Assembly (NCBI RefSeq): GCF_024159265.1
Contig: NZ_JAMYWY010000001.1
Coordinates: 1,240,001-1,304,000, forward strand
Reading direction: 5' to 3'
Source: Paenibacillus sp. 1781tsa1
GTDB lineage: Bacteria; Bacillota; Bacilli; Paenibacillales; Paenibacillaceae
DNA: 64,000 bases
Shown here: positions 17,401-25,262 of the stretch, piece by piece
How the letters are laid out: each line of letters opens with the position of its first letter
How positions within the stretch are numbered: the stretch's first letter is position 1
Notes under the pieces: model-generated
The model's database searches: none
The model's input: the letters and a program-made list of their open reading frames with translations, nothing else
What the model was told of the DNA's origin: nothing
Made by a program: the position numbers and the translations under genes

Positions 17401-19180
17401 ATTGAACATCCTCCTTCCGTTGCTGCGAATAATAGATCGATTGGTAGTGAGATGAATGAGCCATAAGATCATCATGTGTGCCCCTGGCAACGATCTGTCC
17501 TTCATCGATAACATATATACAGTCTGCATCCTTCACGGAGGAGATCCGCTGTGCAATCAAAAAGCTGGTGCTGTCTTTCATTAAGGACTGTAAAGCCTTC
17601 TGAATACTTGCTTCTGTACGCAGATCCACAGCACTGGTGCTATCATCCAGAATCAGCACTTCCGGTCGCATGAGCAGGGCACGTGCAATGGATATACGTT
17701 GTTTCTGCCCACCGGACAGATTGACCCCGCGCTGGCCCAGTTCCGTGTCATACCCGTCTTTCAGTTTCATAATAAAATCATCCGCAGCCGCAGCCTGTGC
17801 CGCAGCACGCAATTCAGCATCCGTTGCACCGGGTCGGCCGAAGCATATGTTATCCCGGATGCTGCCGCTGAACAGAATGGATTCCTGGAGCACAATGGAC
17901 ACACGGCTGCGAAGATCCTGAAGATCCCAGTTGCGTACGTTCACTCCATTCACGAGCACTTCACCCTGCGAAGCATCATACAGACGGGGAATCAGCTGCA
18001 CCAGCGATGTTTTGCCTGAACCTGTGGAACCGATCAGGGCCACTTTCTCACCCGGGCGAGCGATTAGGTTAATGCCAGAGAGTGCATGGTCTCCGTCATA
18101 ACGGAAAGACACGTCCCTGAACTCCACTTGACCAGCTGTGCGCGACACGACAGGAGATGGTTGGTATGATCTCTGGTGGTCACGGGTAGACGGGGGTGAC
18201 TGTACATTCCTGGAGTTATCGCTTCCTGATTGAATATCCGGCTGTGTATGTAACACCTCGTTGATCCGGGCGGCAGATACCTTGGCGCGGGAGAAGCTCA
18301 TCATCATCATGCCGATCGACGTGAGGGACGAGAGGACAACCGTGACATAGTTGATAAAAGCAATCAGATCTCCGGCAGCAATATCGCCTCCTACTACCTG
18401 GAAACCTCCATACCACAGTACCGCTACAATGGTAGCGTTGAGCATTAAGCTGAGCACGGGTGCATTCAGCGTTACAATACGCCAGGCTTTGACAGCGGTT
18501 GTCGTGTAATCTTCGTTGGATTGCTTGAACCGCTTTTTCTCCAGACGTGCACGTGCAAACGCCTTGACGACACGGATACCGGCAAGATTCTCCTGAAGGA
18601 CAGCGTTGACCTGATCAAGCTTGCTCTGAACACTGGCGAACAGCGGATAGGATGCTTTTATCAGGATAAATAAAATAATAAACAGTACCGGTACAGTCAG
18701 AATAAGAATGAGTGCCAGCTTCACACTGATCGTAAACGCCATGATGATACTACCGATGATCAGCATTGGTGAACGGATAAACATCCGCAGCAGCATCTGC
18801 ACAAAGGTCTGCATCTGGGTAATATCACTAGTCAGACGAGTGATCAGAGATCCTTCCTGAAACGTATCCAGATTACGGAAGGAGAAGGTCTGAATATGGT
18901 CAAACAGTTCCTGGCGCAGATCCGTGCCGTATCCCACCGCAGCTTTACTTGAATAGAGTGTACAGCCTGCGCCGCCAACCCAGCCGATTAACGCAACAAG
19001 CAGCATGATCAGACCTGTAGTTACGATATGGGACAGATTCCCTGCAAGTACACCATCATCCACGATGCTGGACATCAGTTTGGGCTGGAGCAGGTCCATG
19101 GTTACCTCAAGTACCATGAGCAGTGGGGCGATGATTGCCGCTGACTTATACGGCGTCAAGAATCGTTTTAACGTCCACAA
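17393..19180 (-). CDS. ABC exporter half-transporter, first subunit (YfiB-like)
   Basis: The 595-residue protein has six membrane helices in the first 310 residues, a charged, Ser/Pro-rich linker (about 325-355), and an ABC domain with Walker A GSTGSGKTS, signature LSGGQKQRISIARA and Walker B VLILDDSTSA, where Asp replaces the usual catalytic Glu. One partner with a degenerate catalytic residue is typical of heterodimeric exporters such as BmrCD, TM287/288 and YfiBC. TTG at 19180 follows GAGGTGA with 7-base spacing. Gene order is marR-like regulator, this gene, partner gene, all leftward. Confidence 0.93.
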   Translation of the reverse strand: MWTLKRFLTPYKSAAIIAPLLMVLEVTMDLLQPKLMSSIVDDGVLAGNLSHIVTTGLIMLLVALIGWVGGAGCTLYSSKAAVGYGTDLRQELFDHIQTFSFRNLDTFQEGSLITRLTSDITQMQTFVQMLLRMFIRSPMLIIGSIIMAFTISVKLALILILTVPVLFIILFILIKASYPLFASVQSKLDQVNAVLQENLAGIRVVKAFARARLEKKRFKQSNEDYTTTAVKAWRIVTLNAPVLSLMLNATIVAVLWYGGFQVVGGDIAAGDLIAFINYVTVVLSSLTSIGMMMMSFSRAKVSAARINEVLHTQPDIQSGSDNSRNVQSPPSTRDHQRSYQPSPVVSRTAGQVEFRDVSFRYDGDHALSGINLIARPGEKVALIGSTGSGKTSLVQLIPRLYDASQGEVLVNGVNVRNWDLQDLRSRVSIVLQESILFSGSIRDNICFGRPGATDAELRAAAQAAAADDFIMKLKDGYDTELGQRGVNLSGGQKQRISIARALLMRPEVLILDDSTSAVDLRTEASIQKALQSLMKDSTSFLIAQRISSVKDADCIYVIDEGQIVARGTHDDLMAHSSHYQSIYYSQQRKEDVQFG

Positions 19181-19283
19181 TAGGAAATCACCTCAGTTTT
19201 AATTGCATAAGTGAATCAATTTCATCATACCTTTAGCTGCTTCAAGCCAGTTGTTGTTAGCGATGTCGAAAGTTTACATCACC

Positions 19284-19718
19284 TCAGGATTCACGCAGGT
19301 TTTGGAGCATACGCTGTGCAAGTAGAGACATGATCCGGGATTCTTCCGGTGTAAAATCTTTCTGAGCCTGTTGTTCCAACTCCTGAATCACGATCCTCAA
19401 TTCTTGTAGCGCGGAGCGCCCCTGATCGGTCAGGTATACCCGCAGACTTCGCAGATCCTTCGGGTCTGCTTCGCGTCTCACATAACCGGATGTTTCCATG
19501 CGCTTGAGCATGACGGTTACTGTTGCGGGGCTCCGCTGAAGTTGTTCGGCCAGATTTTTCTGGGATTGGCCATCCTCCCGTTCAAGCTGGAACAGCAAAG
19601 GGGGCTGCCCCGGGTATAACTCGGGATGGTTTACAAGTTTCTCATGAACCTTGTAACGTTTCAGTTTCACGAGCTCGGATAGCTGTCCCATTAACCGCTC
19701 ATTGTGGACTGGGTTCAT
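19284..19718 (-). CDS. MarR-family transcriptional regulator of the ABC exporter
   Basis: A winged-helix protein of about 144 residues from the ATG at 19718, 8 bases after GGAG; longer starts at 19736 and 19763 lack well-placed ribosome sites, and the last would begin inside the operator. MarR features include NLAEQLQRSPATVTVMLKRM (recognition helices) and the wing EADPKDLRSLRVYLTDQG. It probably represses itself and the two exporter genes downstream, with release by a small lipophilic or aromatic ligand. A perfect 22-bp palindrome lies just upstream. Confidence 0.9.
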   Translation of the reverse strand: MNPVHNERLMGQLSELVKLKRYKVHEKLVNHPELYPGQPPLLFQLEREDGQSQKNLAEQLQRSPATVTVMLKRMETSGYVRREADPKDLRSLRVYLTDQGRSALQELRIVIQELEQQAQKDFTPEESRIMSLLAQRMLQNLRES

Positions 19719-19762
19719 ATCATCCGCTCCATTCATATCCTTTAGACTTTTTGAACACACCA

Positions 19763-19784
19763 TTTAGTTAGTCGACTAACTAAA
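19763..19784. promoter_or_regulatory. Perfect 22-bp palindrome, likely MarR operator
   Basis: TTTAGTTAGTC and GACTAACTAAA are exact reverse complements with no spacer. MarR dimers bind palindromes of this size, and the site is 45 bases upstream of the regulator start, where it would block the exporter promoter. It may also affect the divergent Nudix gene. Confidence 0.8.
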
Positions 19785-19888
19785 TTTTAAGTTTGATTTG
19801 ACATATCGTCAAGTGAATACAGATCATTTATTTTGGATTGGAAATATTGACCTGAGATAAAACGATGTGATAAATTGATATTATCTAA

Positions 19889-19913
19889 TTGTTAATAACA
19901 AAACGTTAATAAC
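19889..19913 (+). promoter_or_regulatory. Paired GTTA-A-TAAC palindromes upstream of ADP-ribose cluster
   Basis: TTGTTAATAACAA (19889-19901) is a perfect 13-bp palindrome and GTTAATAAC recurs at 19905-19913, 14 bp centre to centre. They lie just after a possible promoter (TTGACC 19847-19852, ATAAAT 19870-19875) and 20 bases before the start of the NrtR-like gene. Autoregulation by that gene product is a reasonable inference. Confidence 0.5.
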
Positions 19914-19932
19914 AGAATGGGGTTTATATCGT

Positions 19933-20871
19933 ATGACTAACGAAGGTTCCTCTGGAGGAAATGCTCCCGATTACCAGGAGCATCAGGATCAGGCACATCT
20001 CAGTGAACAACAGTTTCTGCAAACGTATAATGCGGGTGATTACGAACGTCCTTCCGTCACCGTGGACATGTTGGTATTTACGATCCGCAGTGAAGCTCAG
20101 GAGAACTATCGCAAGCTCGCGGAACCCGAACTCCAGCTACTGCTGATCCGGCGAGGCGGTCATCCCTATCTGGGACAGTGGGCGTTACCGGGCGGATTTG
20201 TCTCCATGCAGGAATCATTGGAAGATGCTGCTCGGCGGGAATTGTTAACGGAGACGGGGCTGGATGATATTTATCTGGAGCAACTGTACACCTGGGGAGA
20301 TGTGGAGCGAGATCCGCGTACACGGGTCATCAGCTGTTCCTATATGGCGCTGGTGGATAGCAGCGAGCTGGAGCTTCAGGCCGGTGATGATGCCAGTGAG
20401 GCCAATTGGTTTCGTGTGGAGCAGCGTCTTCTGGAAGAGAAGCGCCATATCCATGAGCGTGGACGTGTGACAGAACGCAGGCTGCAATTGATTTTGACCA
20501 ATGGAACAGAAGAGTTGTCGGCCATTGTTGAGACGAAAGAAACGATAGAAGGAAAAGTGCGGAGCCATCATGTGACGTTGGGTGAGGTTCAGGGGATTGC
20601 ATTTGATCATGCCAAAATCATTCATTATGCACTTGAGCGTCTGCGGTCCAAGATCGAGTATACGGATATTGCATTTAATCTGATGCCAGAGACGTTCACA
20701 TTGACTGCGCTTCAGAAAGTACATGAGATCATCAGTGGCAAAAAGCTGCTGGCTGCTGCTTTCCGGCGCAAAATCGCCGATTGGGTCATTGAGACGGGAG
20801 ACTATGCGAGCAGTGCCGGTCATCGACCATCACGTTTATACAGATTGAACCCAGAGAGGCATACACCGTAG
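19933..20871 (+). CDS. NrtR-like Nudix-domain regulator or ADP-ribose hydrolase
   Basis: The 312-residue protein has a Nudix fold at about 45-190 with the box running from GGFVSMQESLEDAARREL to LTETGL. Relative to GX5EX7REUXEEXGU, the first Glu of the EE pair is Thr, so catalysis may be reduced. Residues about 225-305 form a winged helix (NLMPETFTLTALQKVHEIISG, KLLAAAFRRKIADWV), the architecture of NrtR regulators that sense ADP-ribose and control NAD genes. It heads a cluster of three ADP-ribose-handling genes, which fits a product-sensing regulator. A remaining hydrolase role cannot be excluded. ATG 19933 has only a weak GGGG site. Confidence 0.85.
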   Translation: MTNEGSSGGNAPDYQEHQDQAHLSEQQFLQTYNAGDYERPSVTVDMLVFTIRSEAQENYRKLAEPELQLLLIRRGGHPYLGQWALPGGFVSMQESLEDAARRELLTETGLDDIYLEQLYTWGDVERDPRTRVISCSYMALVDSSELELQAGDDASEANWFRVEQRLLEEKRHIHERGRVTERRLQLILTNGTEELSAIVETKETIEGKVRSHHVTLGEVQGIAFDHAKIIHYALERLRSKIEYTDIAFNLMPETFTLTALQKVHEIISGKKLLAAAFRRKIADWVIETGDYASSAGHRPSRLYRLNPERHTP

Positions 20872-20962
20872 AAACGGTAAGAATCAAAGAACATGTACGA
20901 AGTGATTCAGGCCAGGGGCCCGATCACTGCATACATGAGGAGCAAGTAAAGAGGGGATATGG

Positions 20963-21448
20963 ATGGAAAAGTTTACGTTTTTCTGGCGGACTGCATCGCC
21001 GTTCTCACAGTGGCACCCGGCGGATTTTACCGTGAACGGGGTTCGCTACACGAGTGCGGAGCAATACATGATGCACCAGAAAGCACTGCTGTTTGGGGAT
21101 CAGACCATCGCAGACAAGATTCTGAAGGCAAGCTCTGCTTCGGTACAAAAAAAGCTGGGCAGACAGGTCGCAGGTTTCGACCAGACGTTATGGGAAGCTG
21201 AGTGCCAGCGCATCGTTTACGAGGGGAATTGGGCTAAATTTACACAAAATGAAGAACTGTTAACCGCGCTGCGTGCCACTCGTGGAACGACCCTTGTGGA
21301 AGCAAGTCCGGATGATCGCATCTGGGGTGTGGGACTGGCGGAGGAAGACCCGCGTATTCGCAATAGAAGAACATGGCGAGGAACCAACTGGCTGGGTGAG
21401 ATTCTGACCCGTCTAAGAGAAGATATAGGAAGTGATTCAGATGAGTGA
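20963..21448 (+). CDS. NADAR-family (YbiA-like) ADP-ribose glycosidase
   Basis: The 161-residue protein matches the NADAR/YbiA family end to end: FFWRTASPFSQWHPADF, YTSAEQYMMHQKALLFGD, KKLGRQVAGFDQTLWE, LVEASPDDRIWGVGL and WRGTNWLGEILTRLRE. NADAR enzymes cleave N-glycosidic bonds in ADP-ribosylated substrates; family members have been shown to remove ADP-ribose from guanine, and YbiA acts on riboflavin precursors. Start ATG 20963 is 6 bases after GAGGGG; an ATG at 20959 is out of frame. The 3' end overlaps the next gene (GATGAGTGA), indicating coupled translation. Confidence 0.92.
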   Translation: MEKFTFFWRTASPFSQWHPADFTVNGVRYTSAEQYMMHQKALLFGDQTIADKILKASSASVQKKLGRQVAGFDQTLWEAECQRIVYEGNWAKFTQNEELLTALRATRGTTLVEASPDDRIWGVGLAEEDPRIRNRRTWRGTNWLGEILTRLREDIGSDSDE

Positions 21449-22433
21449 CCAACAACAGGATAAAAATAATACCAGCAATAACAAAAATAGCAGTGGGCGT
21501 TATAACAACAATAATAAACTCGGTAGATCAACTGGGAATGCCGGCTCCAATTCACGTTCCATGCGGGCTAATATCGCACAGCAGACGTTGGCTATTTTGG
21601 ATGAAGGGCATTACGTAAATGGGTATGATCGCAAGGTTGGGATCGGTACCGATGTGCAGCAAGCCATCCGAAATTCGGTGTTGTACCGTCCAGCAGCATT
21701 GTCCGCGCTCAGAGAAAAGCTTCGTACAGAAGCTCACGTTGGAATTCAACCCGCGGCCCCATCCGCTGGAGTTGAGGCTTCACCGGGTCGTATTGAAGTT
21801 ACTGGCGAGACTACACTTGGAGCCGCTTCACGTTTGGCGGTAGCTGAAGGAAGAGAAGATGTGGTCTGTCTAAACTTTGCATCGGCGAAAAATCCTGGCG
21901 GTGGCTTTCTTGGCGGAAGTCAGGCACAGGAAGAGAGTCTGGCCCGAGCGACAGGACTATACCCGTGCATCGCCCAGATGGATGAAATGTACGAGTACAA
22001 TCGCAAACAGCGATCGGCTCTCTATTCGGATTATATGATCTATTCGCCGGATGTTCCAGTGATCCGTGATGATGAAGACCGTCTGCTGGACAAATATTAT
22101 GTATCCTCATTCATTACTGCGCCAGCGGTAAATGCGGGTGTGGTGAAAGAGCGTGGAGAAGCGGATGATCTACAGATTGAGTCGGTGATGAAGGGACGCA
22201 TTCGTTATATTCTGGACGTGGCTGCTTCCAACGGTCACCGCACGATTGTTCTGGGTGCGTACGGTTGCGGCGTATTCCGTAACGAACCGGCAGTGGTGGC
22301 GAAGTATTTTCATGATGTGTTAGTGGGAGAGGCTTATAAGGACGCCTTTGAACGAATTGTATTTGCTGTATATGATCGATCAGCAGGTCAGAGAACATTA
22401 AAGGCGTTTCAACGTTTTTTGGCAGAGGCTTAA
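21441..22433 (+). CDS. TIGR02452-family, bacterial PARG-like ADP-ribose glycohydrolase
   Basis: About 330 residues. The first 45 are low-complexity, rich in Asn, Gln and Ser, and probably disordered. The core carries the poly(ADP-ribose) glycohydrolase signature: NFASAKNPGGGFLGGSQAQE followed by ESLARATGLYPC, with the GGG...QEE catalytic loop intact. Later VLGAYGCGVFRNEP is the macro-fold phosphate loop typical of this family. It would hydrolyse ribose-ribose bonds of poly(ADP-ribose) or remove terminal ADP-ribose. The ATG at 21441 lies about 8 bases after AGGAAG and overlaps the NADAR stop. Part of the same transcript as the NrtR-like and NADAR genes. Confidence 0.9.
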   Translation: MSDQQQDKNNTSNNKNSSGRYNNNNKLGRSTGNAGSNSRSMRANIAQQTLAILDEGHYVNGYDRKVGIGTDVQQAIRNSVLYRPAALSALREKLRTEAHVGIQPAAPSAGVEASPGRIEVTGETTLGAASRLAVAEGREDVVCLNFASAKNPGGGFLGGSQAQEESLARATGLYPCIAQMDEMYEYNRKQRSALYSDYMIYSPDVPVIRDDEDRLLDKYYVSSFITAPAVNAGVVKERGEADDLQIESVMKGRIRYILDVAASNGHRTIVLGAYGCGVFRNEPAVVAKYFHDVLVGEAYKDAFERIVFAVYDRSAGQRTLKAFQRFLAEA

Positions 22434-22448
22434 ATTAAAAAGGGATCT

Positions 22449-22660
22449 ACATATGTTGAACTATTGTTTTGCACGATAACGGAGAGGACAGAAAAAACCT
22501 GAAAAAGCGAAGCGTTCGCCTAAAAGCTTTCTAAAGAAAGCTACATCGGAAGCAGATGCTTTCCCCGGATTTTCTCCTTTGGAAAAGGGAATCGAAAAAT
22601 CTGGGGATAACAGCGATTGGAAGGTTGTTCTGTCATCGTAGTGTCAGTGTAAATAAGTTA
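22449..22660 (+). repeat. Dispersed repeat R2, copy 2 (full length)
   Basis: Forward-oriented R2 copy inside the ADP-ribose cluster, between the PARG-like and macrodomain genes. It shows GAGGACAGAA, AAGCTTTCTaaAGAAAGCT, CCCCGGATTTT with AATCTGGGGATAA, and GGAAGGTTGTTCTGTCATC. The ends keep parts of the terminal inverted repeat (ATATGTTGAACTA...; GTGTAAATAAGTTAA). It will be transcribed if the cluster is one operon and its hairpins could attenuate or process the message. A frame runs from it into the macrodomain gene but is spurious. Confidence 0.8.
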
Positions 22661-22675
22661 AAGGAGAGAGATGGC

Positions 22676-23098
22676 ATGCAGTTTCATGAGAGACAACAGG
22701 ATTTATTTGAACTGGGGGATGAATACTCGCTTGCGCACTGCATATCAGCTGATGCAAGGATGGGCAAGGGCATTGCGGTACAGTTCCGCGAGCGATTCGG
22801 TTTGGAAAATCTTCAAGAGCAGGCCAATCAAGAGCCGCTTGAGATTGGACGATGTTATCCGGTAGGACGGACGCTCAATCTGGTCACCAAGGCAAAGTTC
22901 TCCAATAAGCCAACGTACCAATCGTTGACGAATGCGGTAGAATCCATGCGGGACGTATGTGTGGTGGAAGGTATTACGAAACTGGCGATGCCCCGGATTG
23001 GATGCGGGTTGGACAGACTGAAGTGGGAGAAGGTCAGTCCAATTATCCAGGCAACTTTTGCTGATACGGATGTTGAGATTGTTGTCTGTACAGTGTGA
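22676..23098 (+). CDS. TARG1/DarG-like macrodomain ADP-ribosyl hydrolase
   Basis: The 140-residue single macrodomain resembles human TARG1 (OARD1) and the antitoxin DarG: HCISADARMGKGIAVQFRER, then the Lys in FSNKPTYQSL and the Asp in RIGCGLDRLKWEKV, matching the two TARG1 catalytic residues. Such enzymes remove ADP-ribose from Glu/Asp of proteins or, in DarG, from thymidine in DNA. The ATG at 22676 follows AAAGGAGAGAG; an extension to 22556 would translate repeat R2 and is rejected. No DarT-type transferase is in the window, so the modified substrate is unknown. A large terminator follows. Confidence 0.9.
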   Translation: MQFHERQQDLFELGDEYSLAHCISADARMGKGIAVQFRERFGLENLQEQANQEPLEIGRCYPVGRTLNLVTKAKFSNKPTYQSLTNAVESMRDVCVVEGITKLAMPRIGCGLDRLKWEKVSPIIQATFADTDVEIVVCTV

Positions 23099-23150
23099 GT
23101 ACGCAGAGTGGAAGAGGATGAAATGCAGCTTGGTGGCAGATCCAAAGCAC

Positions 23151-23228
23151 AAAAACCTCAGCTTTGAGGGGATAGAGCGTAAGTATGATTCATACGAACG
23201 CTGTTCCGCTTTCAAAGTGAGGTTTTTT
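23151..23228. terminator. Large bidirectional terminator
   Basis: AAAAACCTCAGCTTTGA (23151-23167) pairs with TCAAAGTGAGGTTTTTT (23212-23228); an inner stem AGCGT...ACGCT with GTATGATTCATAC extends the hairpin. The A run and T run serve both strands, ending the ADP-ribose cluster and the converging siderophore operon. Confidence 0.9.
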
Positions 23229-23229
23229 G

Positions 23230-24177
23230 TTATTTTTTGGAGAACATTTCTTTGGCTTCATCCATGGCCATTTTATTACCGATAGATGAGTAATCCAGCC
23301 AAGGTTGTGCACCAATCGGGTAGACATGACCGGCTTTGACTGCCTTCAGACCTTGCCAGATCGGATTGTTTTGCAGCTCCTTAAACATGGTTTGGGCTTC
23401 ATCATCCGAATTCACAACCACAAAGATCGCATCTGCATCATAGTCCGGCAAGATTTCACGGGAGACGACTTGATACGGTTTAGTCGAATCGATATCTGTG
23501 ATGCCTTTGGCAGGCGTCAGACCGAGATCCTCATACAAAATGGGACCCATGGGACGGCGTGTACTGAACACACGTAATTCTTTGGCAGTAACACGGATTG
23601 CCATCACTGTACCATCACCAATCGTGTCATGAATCAGAGATTTCACTTCTTCTGTTTCGGTCGCGTAGTCCTGAATGTATTGCTCGGCTTCCTTCTCGCG
23701 ATTCACGAGTTTGCCAATGTCTTTCAGATGATCACGCCATGTACCGTCATCCAGATTGAAGACATGCACTGGAGCAATTTTTTCGAATTTGGCAATATCA
23801 TCACCGGAGAATTCTTCGTCCAGATAGATCACATCGGGTTTCAGGGCAAGCAAAGCTTCCATATCCGGGTCTTTAACCGGACCAAGTGGCGTTGTATTTT
23901 GAAGGCGATCAGCAACATGGGACAGGAAGCCTTTGGCTTCGCCACCGATAACAGAACCAACCGGCGTAATTCCGAGAGACAGCAGATCATTGGTCAGATG
24001 GATCGACATGGAGGCAATACGTGGCTCTCCTGAACTTGCACTGTTGTCCTGATTCTTGGTTGAAGTATCCGTGGATGAACCACTAGAAGCAGATGATGAA
24101 TTATTGGCCGTTCCACAGGCAGCGAGCACAAGCACCAGACAGATACTCATGACAAGCATAAGGTTTTTCTTTAACAT
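23230..24177 (-). CDS. Iron-siderophore ABC transporter binding lipoprotein
   Basis: The 315-residue lipoprotein has signal MLKKNLMLVMSICLVLVLAAC with lipobox LAAC, a Ser/Asn/Thr-rich linker, then a type 3 (FhuD/FecB-like) binding protein: PRIASMSIHLTNDLLSLGITPVG, LLALKPDVIYLDEEF, VHVFNLDDGTWRDHLKDIG and WLDYSSIGNKMAMDEAKEMF. It binds an Fe(III)-siderophore at the outer face of the membrane for import by the two FecCD permeases encoded just upstream. It is the last gene of the leftward operon controlled by a Fur box at 26343. No ATPase gene is included, so a shared FhuC-type ATPase must be elsewhere. Confidence 0.92.
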   Translation of the reverse strand: MLKKNLMLVMSICLVLVLAACGTANNSSSASSGSSTDTSTKNQDNSASSGEPRIASMSIHLTNDLLSLGITPVGSVIGGEAKGFLSHVADRLQNTTPLGPVKDPDMEALLALKPDVIYLDEEFSGDDIAKFEKIAPVHVFNLDDGTWRDHLKDIGKLVNREKEAEQYIQDYATETEEVKSLIHDTIGDGTVMAIRVTAKELRVFSTRRPMGPILYEDLGLTPAKGITDIDSTKPYQVVSREILPDYDADAIFVVVNSDDEAQTMFKELQNNPIWQGLKAVKAGHVYPIGAQPWLDYSSIGNKMAMDEAKEMFSKK

Positions 24178-24243
24178 GGGTAGTCACATTCTCCTTGAAC
24201 ATCTCTTGGATGTCTTTATTGTTTTATTTTTTGAAAAAAAAGA

Positions 24244-25260
24244 TCACTTGCTTCGTACTAAAAGGTACAAAAAGTAAGGTGCACCAATCGCAGCAACAAC
24301 CACGCCTGCCGGAATGGCATTAGGCTGAAAAATAGTGCGACCGATCGTGTCGGCGGTCACCAGAATAACCATACCGATGAGCCCGGCAGCAGGGATCAGA
24401 TGCCGATGCATCGGACCGACAAGTCTACGCGCCAGATGCGGCGCTGCCAGACCGATAAAGCCAATGCCACCAGCCATCGATACACTAACGGCAGACAAGG
24501 CTACGGAACAGAGCAGCAAAATAACACGCTGGGATCGAACAGGCGTCCCAATGCTGGTTGCGGCAGCATCTCCAAGATTGAAGGCATCGAGCGTTTTGGA
24601 TCGACTCCAAATGTACGAGATACATAGCACCACCCAAGGAAGCAACGCTTGCACATGAATCCAGTCCCGGCCCCAGACGCTTCCTGCCAGCCAGCGAGCG
24701 GCAAAGGAATAGGTGTCTTCATCCAGACGCAGGGATAGGTAGAGGGTCAACGCATGGAACCCGGCCGCTACCGCGATTCCCACCAGAATCAGCTTAATAG
24801 GTGATACGCCGTTATGGCGATCATAAGATAACAGCATGATGATCAGGGCTGCGGCAACACTGCCTGCAAAAGCAAACAACGGGATCAGCAAGGCCACAGA
24901 GCCATCCATCGTAAAGGAGAGACTAACAAACACCATTAGTCCAAATGCTGCCCCTGCATGCAATCCCAATATGCCTGGGTCCGCCAATGGATTGCGGGTG
25001 ATCCCTTGCAAGGCTGCTCCGGCAATACCAAGTCCTGCTCCGGCCAGTACCGTGACCAGGATGCGAGGCAGTCGGTAATCAAACAGTACAATCTGATCAT
25101 CCGAACTGCCATGACCAAACAAGGTCTGTAACACAGCCGCTGGGGAGAGGCGAATGGTCCCCGTGTTCAGGCTGATCACAATAACGGCAATGGCGATGCA
25201 GATCAGCGTGATACTGACGACTATCGAACGTGTACCTCGTGAAGGTGTATTGAAATTCAT
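24244..25260 (-). CDS. FecCD-family siderophore ABC permease, second subunit
   Basis: The 338-residue protein has about nine to ten membrane helices and the FecCD signatures: LPRILVTVLAGAGLGIAGAA, QGITRNPLADPGILG (coupling and substrate path) and GIGFIGLAAPHLARRLVG in the cytoplasmic coupling loop. It pairs with the preceding permease to form the channel for Fe-siderophore. The start ATG at 25260 is 2 bases from the end of the previous gene and follows GGAGGG at 10 bases, so the two permeases are coupled. Confidence 0.94.
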   Translation of the reverse strand: MNFNTPSRGTRSIVVSITLICIAIAVIVISLNTGTIRLSPAAVLQTLFGHGSSDDQIVLFDYRLPRILVTVLAGAGLGIAGAALQGITRNPLADPGILGLHAGAAFGLMVFVSLSFTMDGSVALLIPLFAFAGSVAAALIIMLLSYDRHNGVSPIKLILVGIAVAAGFHALTLYLSLRLDEDTYSFAARWLAGSVWGRDWIHVQALLPWVVLCISYIWSRSKTLDAFNLGDAAATSIGTPVRSQRVILLLCSVALSAVSVSMAGGIGFIGLAAPHLARRLVGPMHRHLIPAAGLIGMVILVTADTIGRTIFQPNAIPAGVVVAAIGAPYFLYLLVRSK

Positions 25261-25262
25261 CG

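Noticed and set aside
22556..22675. N-terminal extension of the macrodomain protein
   Set aside because: It would translate repeat R2; the same peptide (ITAIGRLFCHR) appears by chance in the frame over R2 copy 4, and a good ribosome site precedes ATG 22676.
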